Source of the DNA: CAYUVF01 sp964448045
GTDB lineage: Bacteria > Bacteroidota > Rhodothermia > Rhodothermales > Salinibacteraceae
Assembly: GCA_964448045.1 (NCBI GenBank)
Contig: CAYUVF010000004.1
Location: 39,676 to 103,675 of the forward strand
DNA: 64,000 nt
Direction of reading: 5' to 3'
Shown here: positions 56,966 to 64,000 of the stretch, in pieces
Numbering within the stretch: position 1 is the first letter of the stretch
Layout of the letters: each line of letters starts with the position of its first letter
Notes under the pieces: generated by a model
The model's input: only the letters and a program-made list of their open reading frames with translations
Database searches by the model: none
What the model was told of the DNA's origin: nothing
Translations under genes and position numbers: made by a program

Positions 56966-59329
56966 CTATTCTCTCGTTTTGAGGACTTCGATGAGGTCGA
57001 GCCGCTGGATACGGCGGTGCACGATGGCGCCGGACAGCACGGCGGAGACCACCACCACGAGTGCGCCGAGCGCGTATGCACTGGGCTGCACGATGAGCGG
57101 GATGCGGTACATCTCGGTTTCCATCAGCCGCAGCAGCAGCGCCCCGAACGCCCGCCCGATGACGAAGCCCAGCGGGATGGCGGCGAGCGTCAGCACGGCG
57201 AGCTCGCCCAGCAGGATGTACCCCACCTCGCCGCGCGTGAAGCCGAGGATGCGCAGGCTGGCCAGTTCGCGGCCGCGCTCGGACAGCGCGATGCGCGCGC
57301 TGTTGTACACGACGCCAAACGCGATGGCCCCGGCCAGAAAGGTCACGAAGAAGGCGAACGTCAATTGGTTCTGCCCCGTCGTCTCGTAAAAGTTGTTGAT
57401 CACCTCCTGCCGCTCTGTGATGCTGGCGACGCGCGGCATGTCTTCCAGCGCGTTCACGACCTCGTCGTCGTATCGCTGGTCGAGCATCAGGTGGGCGCCC
57501 GAGATAGCCGGCCCCTCCTGCAGCAGGCGGTTGAGCGCCCGCCGCTCCATGTACGCGCCGAGGCCCATGTACTGCTCCACGAGCCCCGCCACGGGCACCG
57601 TATGAACCGGGCGGCTGCCCTCCAGGACCTCGACGGTCAGCGAGTCGCCCGGCTGCACCCCCAGGATGTCGCCGAGGTGATCGGCCAGCACCAGGCCCTC
57701 GGGCGGCAGGCGAATGGGATCGAGGTCGGTGTCGAGGAGGCGCCGGAGCGTGCCGGCCGGAGGCAATCCGCTGATGGCCACCTCGCGGCTTCGGTGCGCA
57801 TGGTGCAGGCGGACGGGGACGGCGCGGAACGGCTCGGTGTACATCACGCCGCGCATCCCCTGCAGGGCGTACTGCGCGCGGGCTGAGGTCGGCTCGACGA
57901 ACGTAACCGTCAGATCGTCGCGCTGCGCCTTGCGGTACTGCATGTCGATCATGTAGTCGAGCGACCCCGAGGCGAAGCGGCCCAGGATGACGACCGCACA
58001 GGCGAAGGCGATGCCGATCGTCGTGAGCAGCGCCTTTACCGGGCGCCGCTCCAGGTGGCGCATGATCATGCGGCTCGACTGGTCGAAGATCCGCTTCAGC
58101 CCGATGCGCTCCACGATGGTCTCGCGGTACGTCTCCGGCGGCTCGGGGCGCATGGCCTCCGCCGGAGGCAACAGCGCCGCGTCGCGGACGGCCCGCAGCG
58201 TCCCGGCGATGGCGGCGCCCGCGCTCACCCCCACCGCAATGATCACCACGCTCGGGTTCAGCACGTATTCCAGGTACGGGAAGCGGTAGAACTCCATGTA
58301 GACCGATCCGAGCCCCTGCCCGAGCCAGACGCCCATGCCGATGCCCGCGACTACACCGAACGCGGTGATGACCAGCACCATCTTCACGAAGTGCCCCCCG
58401 ATGGCTGCGTTGCTGTAGCCGAAGGCCTTCAGCACGGCCACCTGCTCGCGCTGCGTGTTGACGAGGCGGTTCACGACGACGCTCAGCAGGAAGGCCGCTA
58501 CCCCCAGAAAGATGAGCGGCAGCACGGTGGCCATGATCTCCAGCTGCCGGAATTCCTCCGACAGGAAGTTGTGCGAGAGCTGGTCCTCGCGCGGAATCGC
58601 CCCGCGCCCACCGTACGGGTCGATTACGGCATCCACGCGGTCGATCACGGCCTGCGGATTGGCGCCCGCGGCCAGCGTGAGCGTCACGTCATTGAACGCG
58701 CCTTCCATGTCGTACGCCGTGGCCAGGGCGGCCCGCCCCATCCAGATCACGCCAAACCGGTCGAAATCGGGAAAGACGGCGCCGGGTGCCATCTGAAAGA
58801 TGAACTCCGGCGAGATGGCGATGCCGACGATGCGCAGCGTCTGGTAGCGCCCGTTGATGACGGCGTCCAGCGTGCCGCCCGGCTTGAGGTCGTGCGCCTC
58901 CGCAAAACCGTCGCTCACCACGATCTCGTCGTCGCGGTACGGCTCGGGCCGCCGTCCTTCGATCAGGTACAACTGGTTGAGCCGCGGCGGGTGCGCATCG
59001 GGGATGGAGACGAACTGCCCACGCACCGGCTCGTCGAACCCCGGCACGGTGAGGTTGGCCATCGCCACGACGCGCGTGTGCACCTGTTGCACGCCGGACA
59101 CCTGTCGAAGGCGCGCCCCGACGTTCTCCGGCGCGCGCTTGAGCGCGGCGAAGACCTCGGCAAACCGGTGCTCCTGGTAGAACATTGCTCGCGTCTGCTG
59201 CAGCGAGTCGAGTGTGCTGAGCGACATCACGAACGTCGCCACCCCGCAGGCCATGACGAGCGCAATGGCCGCCGCCTGCCCGCGCAGGGCCCACACGTCG
59301 CGCCAGAGTTTGCGGTTGATGGCGTTCAT
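56966..59329 (-). CDS. ABC transporter permease, FtsX/MacB-like
   Basis: The 787-residue permease has an N-terminal transmembrane helix with a large periplasmic MacB_PCD-like region (40-260), three helices (about 265-390), a second helix and periplasmic region (about 435-650) and three final helices, i.e. two FtsX domains. This long form is that of LolCDE-related or DevC-like exporters. The ATPase gene is not directly next to it but 296 bp upstream, across a palindromic intergenic element. The partner adaptor follows. Confidence 0.9.
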   Translation of the reverse strand: MNAINRKLWRDVWALRGQAAAIALVMACGVATFVMSLSTLDSLQQTRAMFYQEHRFAEVFAALKRAPENVGARLRQVSGVQQVHTRVVAMANLTVPGFDEPVRGQFVSIPDAHPPRLNQLYLIEGRRPEPYRDDEIVVSDGFAEAHDLKPGGTLDAVINGRYQTLRIVGIAISPEFIFQMAPGAVFPDFDRFGVIWMGRAALATAYDMEGAFNDVTLTLAAGANPQAVIDRVDAVIDPYGGRGAIPREDQLSHNFLSEEFRQLEIMATVLPLIFLGVAAFLLSVVVNRLVNTQREQVAVLKAFGYSNAAIGGHFVKMVLVITAFGVVAGIGMGVWLGQGLGSVYMEFYRFPYLEYVLNPSVVIIAVGVSAGAAIAGTLRAVRDAALLPPAEAMRPEPPETYRETIVERIGLKRIFDQSSRMIMRHLERRPVKALLTTIGIAFACAVVILGRFASGSLDYMIDMQYRKAQRDDLTVTFVEPTSARAQYALQGMRGVMYTEPFRAVPVRLHHAHRSREVAISGLPPAGTLRRLLDTDLDPIRLPPEGLVLADHLGDILGVQPGDSLTVEVLEGSRPVHTVPVAGLVEQYMGLGAYMERRALNRLLQEGPAISGAHLMLDQRYDDEVVNALEDMPRVASITERQEVINNFYETTGQNQLTFAFFVTFLAGAIAFGVVYNSARIALSERGRELASLRILGFTRGEVGYILLGELAVLTLAAIPLGFVIGRAFGALLLRLMETEMYRIPLIVQPSAYALGALVVVVSAVLSGAIVHRRIQRLDLIEVLKTRE

Positions 59330-59446
59330 TTTAGTTCAGGATTCGAGGTTCAGGGTTTGCGGTTTAGATGTATAGACGACATACCAAGTGCAAGTGACTA
59401 AAAGCGCCGGAATCACGCACTGAGATAGGCAATACCTAACCCGCAA

Positions 59447-59520
59447 GTCATTCCCGACTCCAATCGGGAATCCAGCAGGCACAACGACGGGACTGGATTC
59501 CCGCCTGCGCGGGGAATGAC
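59447..59520. repeat. Palindromic intergenic element 1
   Basis: The 74-bp element has ends GTCATTCCCGA...GGGAATCCAG and, inverted, GTCATTCCCCG...GGGAATCCAG. It can fold into a long imperfect hairpin. This is the style of REP/MITE-like repeats that occur many times in some genomes. It separates the ATPase gene from its permease. Confidence 0.7.
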
Positions 59521-59625
59521 TACTAAACGGTGTTCCGCACATCTTCCCATCGCCCCTGATTCTCCATCATATCGTATCACCGTTTCGCCTCTTTCCCCAC
59601 TCTTTCTTTCCCCACCCCAAAAGCG

Positions 59626-60366
59626 TCACCATGTCATCTCATGCGGGGCCTTCTTCGATGCGTTGTGCTCCACGTCGGCGATCTGCCCGTCGCGCAGGTG
59701 AATCACGCGATCGGCCATCTCGCCGATGACGATGTTGTGCGTGATGACGGCCGTCGTGGTGCCGAGCTCGCGATTCACGCGCGCCAGCGCTTCGAGCACC
59801 ACGATGCCCGTCTCGGAGTCGAGTGCGCCGGTGGGCTCGTCGCACAGCAGCACGGCCGGATTCTTGGCGATGGCGCGGGCGATGGCCACGCGCTGCTGCT
59901 GCCCGCCCGAGAGCTGCGCCGGGAAGTGGTCCATCCGATCCTCCAGGTCCACGATGGCGAGCGCCTCCTCCGGCGTCATCGGATCCTCCGCAATCTCGGT
60001 CACGATGGCGACGTTCTCCCGCGCGGTGAGGCTCGGGATCAGGTTGTAAAACTGGAAGACGAAGCCCACGTGGAACCGCCGAAACGCGGTCAGCTCGCGG
60101 TCGGTGGCTTTCGTCAAATCCTGCCCGTGGTAGAGGACGGTGCCCTCGGTGGCCGTGTCGAGCCCACCGAGGATGTTGAGCAAGGTCGACTTGCCGCTGC
60201 CCGAGGGGCCGAGCAGCACGACGAGTTCGCCGGCGTACAGGTCGAGCTCGACGCCCCGGAGGGCGACCACTTGCACCTCGCCCATGTCGTAAATCTTCGT
60301 CAGACCGCGCGCCTGAAAGACGACGTCGGCAGCTCCATCCGGCAGGTGATTGGCGAGGGGTTCCAT
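59626..60366 (-). CDS. ABC transporter ATP-binding protein (LolD/MacB type)
   Basis: The start at 60366 gives [20 protein letters not shown] and 246 residues. Motifs are Walker [11 protein letters not shown]-loop at FQFYNLIP, signature [14 protein letters not shown], Walker [13 protein letters not shown] and the switch His in AVITHN. Its ATG overlaps the TolC stop (TGATG), which shows coupling. It powers the FtsX-type permease encoded downstream. Confidence 0.93.
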   Translation of the reverse strand: MEPLANHLPDGAADVVFQARGLTKIYDMGEVQVVALRGVELDLYAGELVVLLGPSGSGKSTLLNILGGLDTATEGTVLYHGQDLTKATDRELTAFRRFHVGFVFQFYNLIPSLTARENVAIVTEIAEDPMTPEEALAIVDLEDRMDHFPAQLSGGQQQRVAIARAIAKNPAVLLCDEPTGALDSETGIVVLEALARVNRELGTTTAVITHNIVIGEMADRVIHLRDGQIADVEHNASKKAPHEMTW

Positions 60367-61757
60367 CACGGCCTCCGCGGGTCGGCTCCAAGGGCGCGGC
60401 GGAGGGCGGAGCGGGCGATGGCGTAGTCGGCGCGGGCCTCGGCGTGGCGGAGCTCGGCCCGGCGGAAGGTGGCTTCGGCGGCGAGCAGCTCGGCGGTAAG
60501 CGCGGCGCCCTGCTGGAACTGGTTCTGCAGGTTGCGATAGGCGGCCTCGGCTTCTCGGCGCCCTTGCTCGGCGACCTGCACAGCCTCGATGGCGCGGCGC
60601 ACGGCCAGCACCTGCCGCGTGACGTCGAGTCGAACGGCCCGGCGCAGGTCCTCGCGCTGCGCCTCGGCCCGGCGGCGCTCGGCCTGCGCCTGATCCACCT
60701 GCGCCCGCGTACGGCCCCACGTCCACAGATCCATCGATAGCGCGACGCCCGCCTCCCACGTGCCGGCGAATGCATCTTCCTGCGGGACGATCAGGGGATT
60801 GGGCCGGGCGTAGGTGTACGTACCCTGCAGGCGGACATCGGGAAACCAGCCGGCCCGCGCCGCGCCCACGCTGGCATCGAGCGCCTGCACCGTTTCATTC
60901 AGCGCGCGCAGCTCCGGTTGCTGCCGGAGAGCCCGCGCCGTGAGCGTCGACAGGCTGTCGGCCAGCGGCTGCACATCCACAGTACCCACTGGCTCGATCC
61001 GCGTGTCGAGCGAGATGCCCATCCGCTGGTTCAGATTGAGACGGGCGATGCGCACGGCGTCGGCGGCGTCGAGCTGTTGCAGGCGGATCTCGGAGCGGCG
61101 GGCCTGCACGGCGAGCACGTCGCTCTCCAGCGCCATCCCCTGCGCGCGGCGGTTCTGCACGTCGGCCAGCTGCGCCTCGGCCTGCTCCAACGCTTTCGCG
61201 ACTACATCGCGCGCGGCGAGCGCTTTTTTCAGCTGCCAGTACGCTGCGCGGACCTGATAGGCGACCTCGCCTGCCGTAGCCTGCGCCTCGTGGCGGGCCG
61301 CTGCCTCTTCATGGCGCGCCGCGCGCACCTGATTCGTGAGCCGGCGCCCCGTGAACAGCGGCTGCTGCACGCTCGCCTGCAGGGTGTACCGGTCGCGGAT
61401 GGCCGGTGCGATGGTGATCGACTCGCCGCCCGGCTGATCCGGCAGCGGAAACGGAATATCGAATTCGGGAATATCGCTGAGCCGCCGGTACTGGCCCTGC
61501 CCGCGGAGCTGCGGCAGCCGCGCCGTCTGCGCCTCCCAGTGGCGCGCCTCGGCCCCGTCCACCTGCGCCTGCGCAGCGTGCACCGATCGGTTGTTCTCCA
61601 GCCCGATCTGCACGCATTCCTCGGGGGGCAGCGAGCGGATATCCTGCGCCTGCATCGGGAGCACGCCCAGTCCCATCAGCCCGAGACTCCACAGAATCGC
61701 TCCCCACACGATGGTATGCCTCTTGCCAACGCTTCGCATCTGGCGCCCCTTCCTCAT
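60366..61757 (-). CDS. TolC family outer-membrane efflux protein (ABC operon)
   Basis: The start at 61757 ([25 protein letters not shown]) gives a signal peptide cut near MQAQ and 463 residues. Coiled barrel helices ([48 protein letters not shown]) match the OEP fold. It is the first gene of the TolC-ATPase-permease-adaptor set. ATG 61739 (MRSVGK) is an alternative start. Confidence 0.9.
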   Translation of the reverse strand: MRKGRQMRSVGKRHTIVWGAILWSLGLMGLGVLPMQAQDIRSLPPEECVQIGLENNRSVHAAQAQVDGAEARHWEAQTARLPQLRGQGQYRRLSDIPEFDIPFPLPDQPGGESITIAPAIRDRYTLQASVQQPLFTGRRLTNQVRAARHEEAAARHEAQATAGEVAYQVRAAYWQLKKALAARDVVAKALEQAEAQLADVQNRRAQGMALESDVLAVQARRSEIRLQQLDAADAVRIARLNLNQRMGISLDTRIEPVGTVDVQPLADSLSTLTARALRQQPELRALNETVQALDASVGAARAGWFPDVRLQGTYTYARPNPLIVPQEDAFAGTWEAGVALSMDLWTWGRTRAQVDQAQAERRRAEAQREDLRRAVRLDVTRQVLAVRRAIEAVQVAEQGRREAEAAYRNLQNQFQQGAALTAELLAAEATFRRAELRHAEARADYAIARSALRRALGADPRRP

Positions 61758-61947
61758 TGATGCTTTGAACGACGTGATGGTAAGGTATTCCGTGGCGCGA
61801 TCAATTTCAGCCCTGCGGGGCCGCGCTGGTGTAGCAATATCCCGCCTTCGGGTGACCGGGAATTCCCCACGCCAGAAGATAGACACAAAGCCCGCTATGT
61901 CCTATACTTTGGGTGACGTAGCCTCGCTCATCAACCGTCTCCCTCCC

Positions 61948-63342
61948 GTGACTCATCCATTTCGACTGCTTTGTGCTGCGGCACTTGCCCTTACCCTCAT
62001 CGTCGGATGCGATCCTGCGGCCGAGTCCCCCTCCACCGCCTCAGCGCCGGAGGGCGTCGGCGAGCCCGCCTGGGTGAATGACGCCGTGATGTACGAGGTG
62101 TTCATCCCCGACTTCTCGGAGGAAGGCACCTTCCACGGCGCGATCGACCGGCTCGATGAGCTGGAGGCGATGGGCGTCACCATCCTCTGGCTGATGCCCA
62201 TCCACCCCGTCGGCGAGAAGCGGGCGAAGACGGATATCGGCGCGCTCGGATCGCCCTACGCCGTGCGCGATTACCGCGGCGTCAATCCCGATTACGGCGG
62301 CGAGGAGCAGTTCCGCGCCTTCGTCGACTCGGTCCACGCCCGCGGCATGCACGTCATCATCGACTGGGTCGCCAACCACACCGCGTGGGATCATCCGTGG
62401 ATCGAGGCGCATCCCGAGTACTACACGGAGGGGCCGGTGGATGGCCGCTTTACGTATCCGCTCCTCGACGGCGACACGACCGACTGGACCGATGTGGTCG
62501 ACCTCAACTTCGAGAACGAGGAGATGCGCGGCAAGATGATCGACGCGATGCAGTACTGGGTCGAGGAGTACGACATCGACGGCTTCCGCTGCGACGTGGC
62601 GCATCAGGTGCCGCTCGACTTCTGGGAGGCCGCCATCGACTCGGTCGAAGCCGTCAAACCGGTCCTGATGCTCGCCGAAGCCGCCGAGCCCGAGATGCAC
62701 GAGATGGGCTTCGACCTCACGTATGCGTGGCCGTTCTACGGCACGCTCAAGCGCGTCTGGGAAGGCGCGCCGGTCCGTGAGCTCGTCACGCAGGTCGACA
62801 CCACGCTGGACGGCCTGGCGCCGCGCGCTCGCCGGCTGCGCTTCACCACCAACCACGATGAGACGGCGTGGGATGAGACGCCCCTCGAGCTGTTCGGCGG
62901 CGCGCAGGGCTCGCAGGCCGCCTTCGTCTTGGCGACGACCATGCCCGGCGTGCCGCTCGTCTACAACGGCCAAGAGCTGGGCGTGGAGGACACTGTTTCG
63001 TTCTTCGCTGCCACGCCGTACGACTGGTCGCAGGCCGAGAACAATCCCATCACGACGTTCTACTCCGATTATCTCAGCCTCTACCGCAGCAGCACGGCCC
63101 TGCGCCACGGCGCGCTGGAGGTGCTGACGCCCGATGCCGAAGACGCGCTGCTTTACACGCGCTCGACCGAGGACGAAACGATGCTCGTGGCCGTCAACAT
63201 CCGCGATCAGGCGGCGAGCCTGGAGGTGCCTGCAGACTATCAGAACGAGAGCTGGACGGATGCGCTCTCCGGCGAATCCGTCACCGCCAGCACGCTCGAC
63301 CTCGGCCCCTACGGCTACCGATTGCTGCGCGCGGGTCAGTGA
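61948..63342 (+). CDS. Lipoprotein alpha-amylase family glycosidase (GH13)
   Basis: Starting with GTG 61948 (THPFRLLCAAALALTLIVGC) the protein is a lipoprotein of 464 residues; an ATG at 61897 would add 17 residues before the signal peptide. GH13 catalytic regions are visible: VANHTAWDHPW (region I), DGFRCDVAHQVP with the nucleophile Asp (region II), LMLAEAAEPEM with the acid Glu (region III) and TTNHDETAW (region IV). It likely cleaves alpha-glucans or maltodextrins at the cell surface. A strong terminator lies 160 bp further on. Confidence 0.92.
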   Translation: MTHPFRLLCAAALALTLIVGCDPAAESPSTASAPEGVGEPAWVNDAVMYEVFIPDFSEEGTFHGAIDRLDELEAMGVTILWLMPIHPVGEKRAKTDIGALGSPYAVRDYRGVNPDYGGEEQFRAFVDSVHARGMHVIIDWVANHTAWDHPWIEAHPEYYTEGPVDGRFTYPLLDGDTTDWTDVVDLNFENEEMRGKMIDAMQYWVEEYDIDGFRCDVAHQVPLDFWEAAIDSVEAVKPVLMLAEAAEPEMHEMGFDLTYAWPFYGTLKRVWEGAPVRELVTQVDTTLDGLAPRARRLRFTTNHDETAWDETPLELFGGAQGSQAAFVLATTMPGVPLVYNGQELGVEDTVSFFAATPYDWSQAENNPITTFYSDYLSLYRSSTALRHGALEVLTPDAEDALLYTRSTEDETMLVAVNIRDQAASLEVPADYQNESWTDALSGESVTASTLDLGPYGYRLLRAGQ

Positions 63343-63372
63343 TCTCAACGTAGATTCCAACAAAACCAAACT

Positions 63373-63455
63373 TGTCATCCCGACCAACGAGGAGGGATCT
63401 CTTTGAAACGGTTCCAATCGTACTGGAGAGATTCTTCGTCAAGCTCAGAATGACA
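63373..63455. repeat. Palindromic intergenic element 2
   Basis: The 83-bp element begins TGTCATCCCGACCAACGAGG and ends with the inverted partner CTTCGTCAAGCTCAGAATGACA. The ends are inverted repeats with several mismatches: TGTCATnCnGA...GGATCTCT on each strand. It resembles element 1 in size and layout but not in sequence detail. Confidence 0.7.
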
Positions 63456-63503
63456 GCTATTTCTCGGTTTTGTTAGGGGGGATCTTAACGTTTCAGGCAA
63501 CGG

Positions 63504-63541
63504 AAGCGGTGCGATCGGGCTCGGTCGCACCGCTTTTTTTT
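63504..63541 (+). terminator. Strong intrinsic terminator after alpha-amylase gene
   Basis: AGCGGTGCGA (63505-63514) pairs perfectly with TCGCACCGCT (63525-63534) around TCGGGCTCGG, followed by eight T. It ends the amylase transcript before the next gene. Confidence 0.92.
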
Positions 63542-63631
63542 GTGACCGGAACAGCCGCGCGCTTTCATCTGCCGTCCGGCGTTTCGTAGCTTGAGTCTAC
63601 CTCATGCCCTCTCCGGCCACGCCGATCCGCT

Positions 63632-64000
63632 ATGCGCCGCCTCGCTCTCCCCCTCTCGATCGTTGCCCTCGCCGGGCTCTTCGCGATTTTCGTCAGCGCC
63701 TGCGGCGGCGACCCCGACGCGCCCCACACCGTCACCGTCGAAACCGTATCGCTCGACGCGCCCGCTGGAACGCGCAGCTACGTGCCCACGCTGGAGGGCC
63801 CGCTCCGCATCCTGAGCGCCACGCCGAGCGGCACGCTGCGGTCGATGGACGATCGCCAGCCCATCACGGTCACCTTCAGCCAGCCGATGGTGCCGCTGGG
63901 CGATGCGCCCGCGCCGCCGGAGGGCGTGCTCACGACCGATCCGCCACTCACCGGATCGCTCCGCTGGGACGGGACGCAGACGCTCGTCTTCACGCCCGAC
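63632..64000 (+). CDS. Alpha-2-macroglobulin-like lipoprotein, N-terminal part
   Basis: The gene starts at 63632 (MRRLALPLSIVALAGLFAIF) and is cut by the window end after 123 codons. It has a lipoprotein signal with lipobox VSAC. The next region (ITVTFSQPMVPLG, ending LRWDGTQTLVFTPD) is the Ig-like opening domain typical of bacterial alpha-2-macroglobulins, which trap proteases at the envelope. The thioester site is outside the window. It could also be another large lipoprotein with a Big_5 domain. Such genes often partner pbpC. Confidence 0.65.
   Translation, partial: MRRLALPLSIVALAGLFAIFVSACGGDPDAPHTVTVETVSLDAPAGTRSYVPTLEGPLRILSATPSGTLRSMDDRQPITVTFSQPMVPLGDAPAPPEGVLTTDPPLTGSLRWDGTQTLVFTPD

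Noticed and set aside
61855..61873. GGGAATTCCCCAC near the TolC/amylase spacer, resembling sites A and B
   Set aside because: The centre is shorter and the ACCGGC flank is missing, so it does not fit the same consensus.
61897..61947. Upstream ATG start for the amylase and the TATACTTTG string as a Bacteroidota -7 box
   Set aside because: The string does not fit TAnnTTTG exactly and no -33 element was found; the ATG would place 17 odd residues before a normal lipoprotein signal, so the GTG is preferred but not certain.

Overview
The window is G+C-rich, gene-dense bacterial chromosome with short spacers, very few Shine-Dalgarno sequences and acidic proteins. Several traits together suggest a halophilic or marine member of the Rhodothermota/Bacteroidota (Salinibacter or Rhodothermus relatives): an ECF sigma factor beside TPR-containing Ser/Thr kinases, a tricorn-type protease, a Brp/Blh-type retinal-forming dioxygenase, M16 peptidase pairs and repeat-bearing lipoproteins. 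This placement is inferred from gene content and protein character; no rRNA or tRNA gene was seen.

Layout: 1-4.4 kb (minus) holds the 3' part of a divergent GHMP kinase, then fmt, ftsY, a pgsA-like phosphatidyltransferase and a small membrane protein. 4.5-13.8 kb is a stress/signalling block. A minus-strand run of histidine kinase, NarL-type regulator, tandem UspA protein and sialidase-like lipoprotein is followed by a second minus-strand run of flavin reductase, M20 peptidase and DUF1611 protein. A second tandem UspA gene diverges from the kinase. A near-identical palindromic 23-bp site lies upstream of both minus-strand runs and in the divergent spacer, so one regulator may control all three units. 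14-24 kb holds a 2-hydroxy-acid oxidase, a tricorn protease, a DUF433/DUF5615 toxin-antitoxin pair, an MscS channel and smc.

24.7-30.8 kb is an ECF sigma factor followed by two paralogous Ser/Thr kinase-TPR genes. The second is split by an exact 22-bp tandem duplication that shifts the frame inside the kinase domain; removing one copy restores a 928-residue protein. 30.8-37.4 kb holds a membrane protein, a lipoprotein with four long repeats, clpB with a clear terminator, and a divergent phasin-DUF2188 fusion. 37.6-41.4 kb holds an M16 pair (one active, one without the zinc motif but with an added LolA-like domain). 41.6-46 kb has small conserved proteins, an FKBP prolyl isomerase, blh and a fasciclin protein.

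46-51.8 kb is a complete RND efflux operon (adaptor, pump, TolC). 52-55.7 kb has pbpC and an aldo/keto reductase. 55.7-61.8 kb is a second tripartite exporter of ABC/MacB-like type (TolC, ATPase, FtsX permease, adaptor), interrupted by a palindromic intergenic element. The window ends with a lipoprotein alpha-amylase, a second palindromic element, a strong terminator and the start of an alpha-2-macroglobulin-like lipoprotein.
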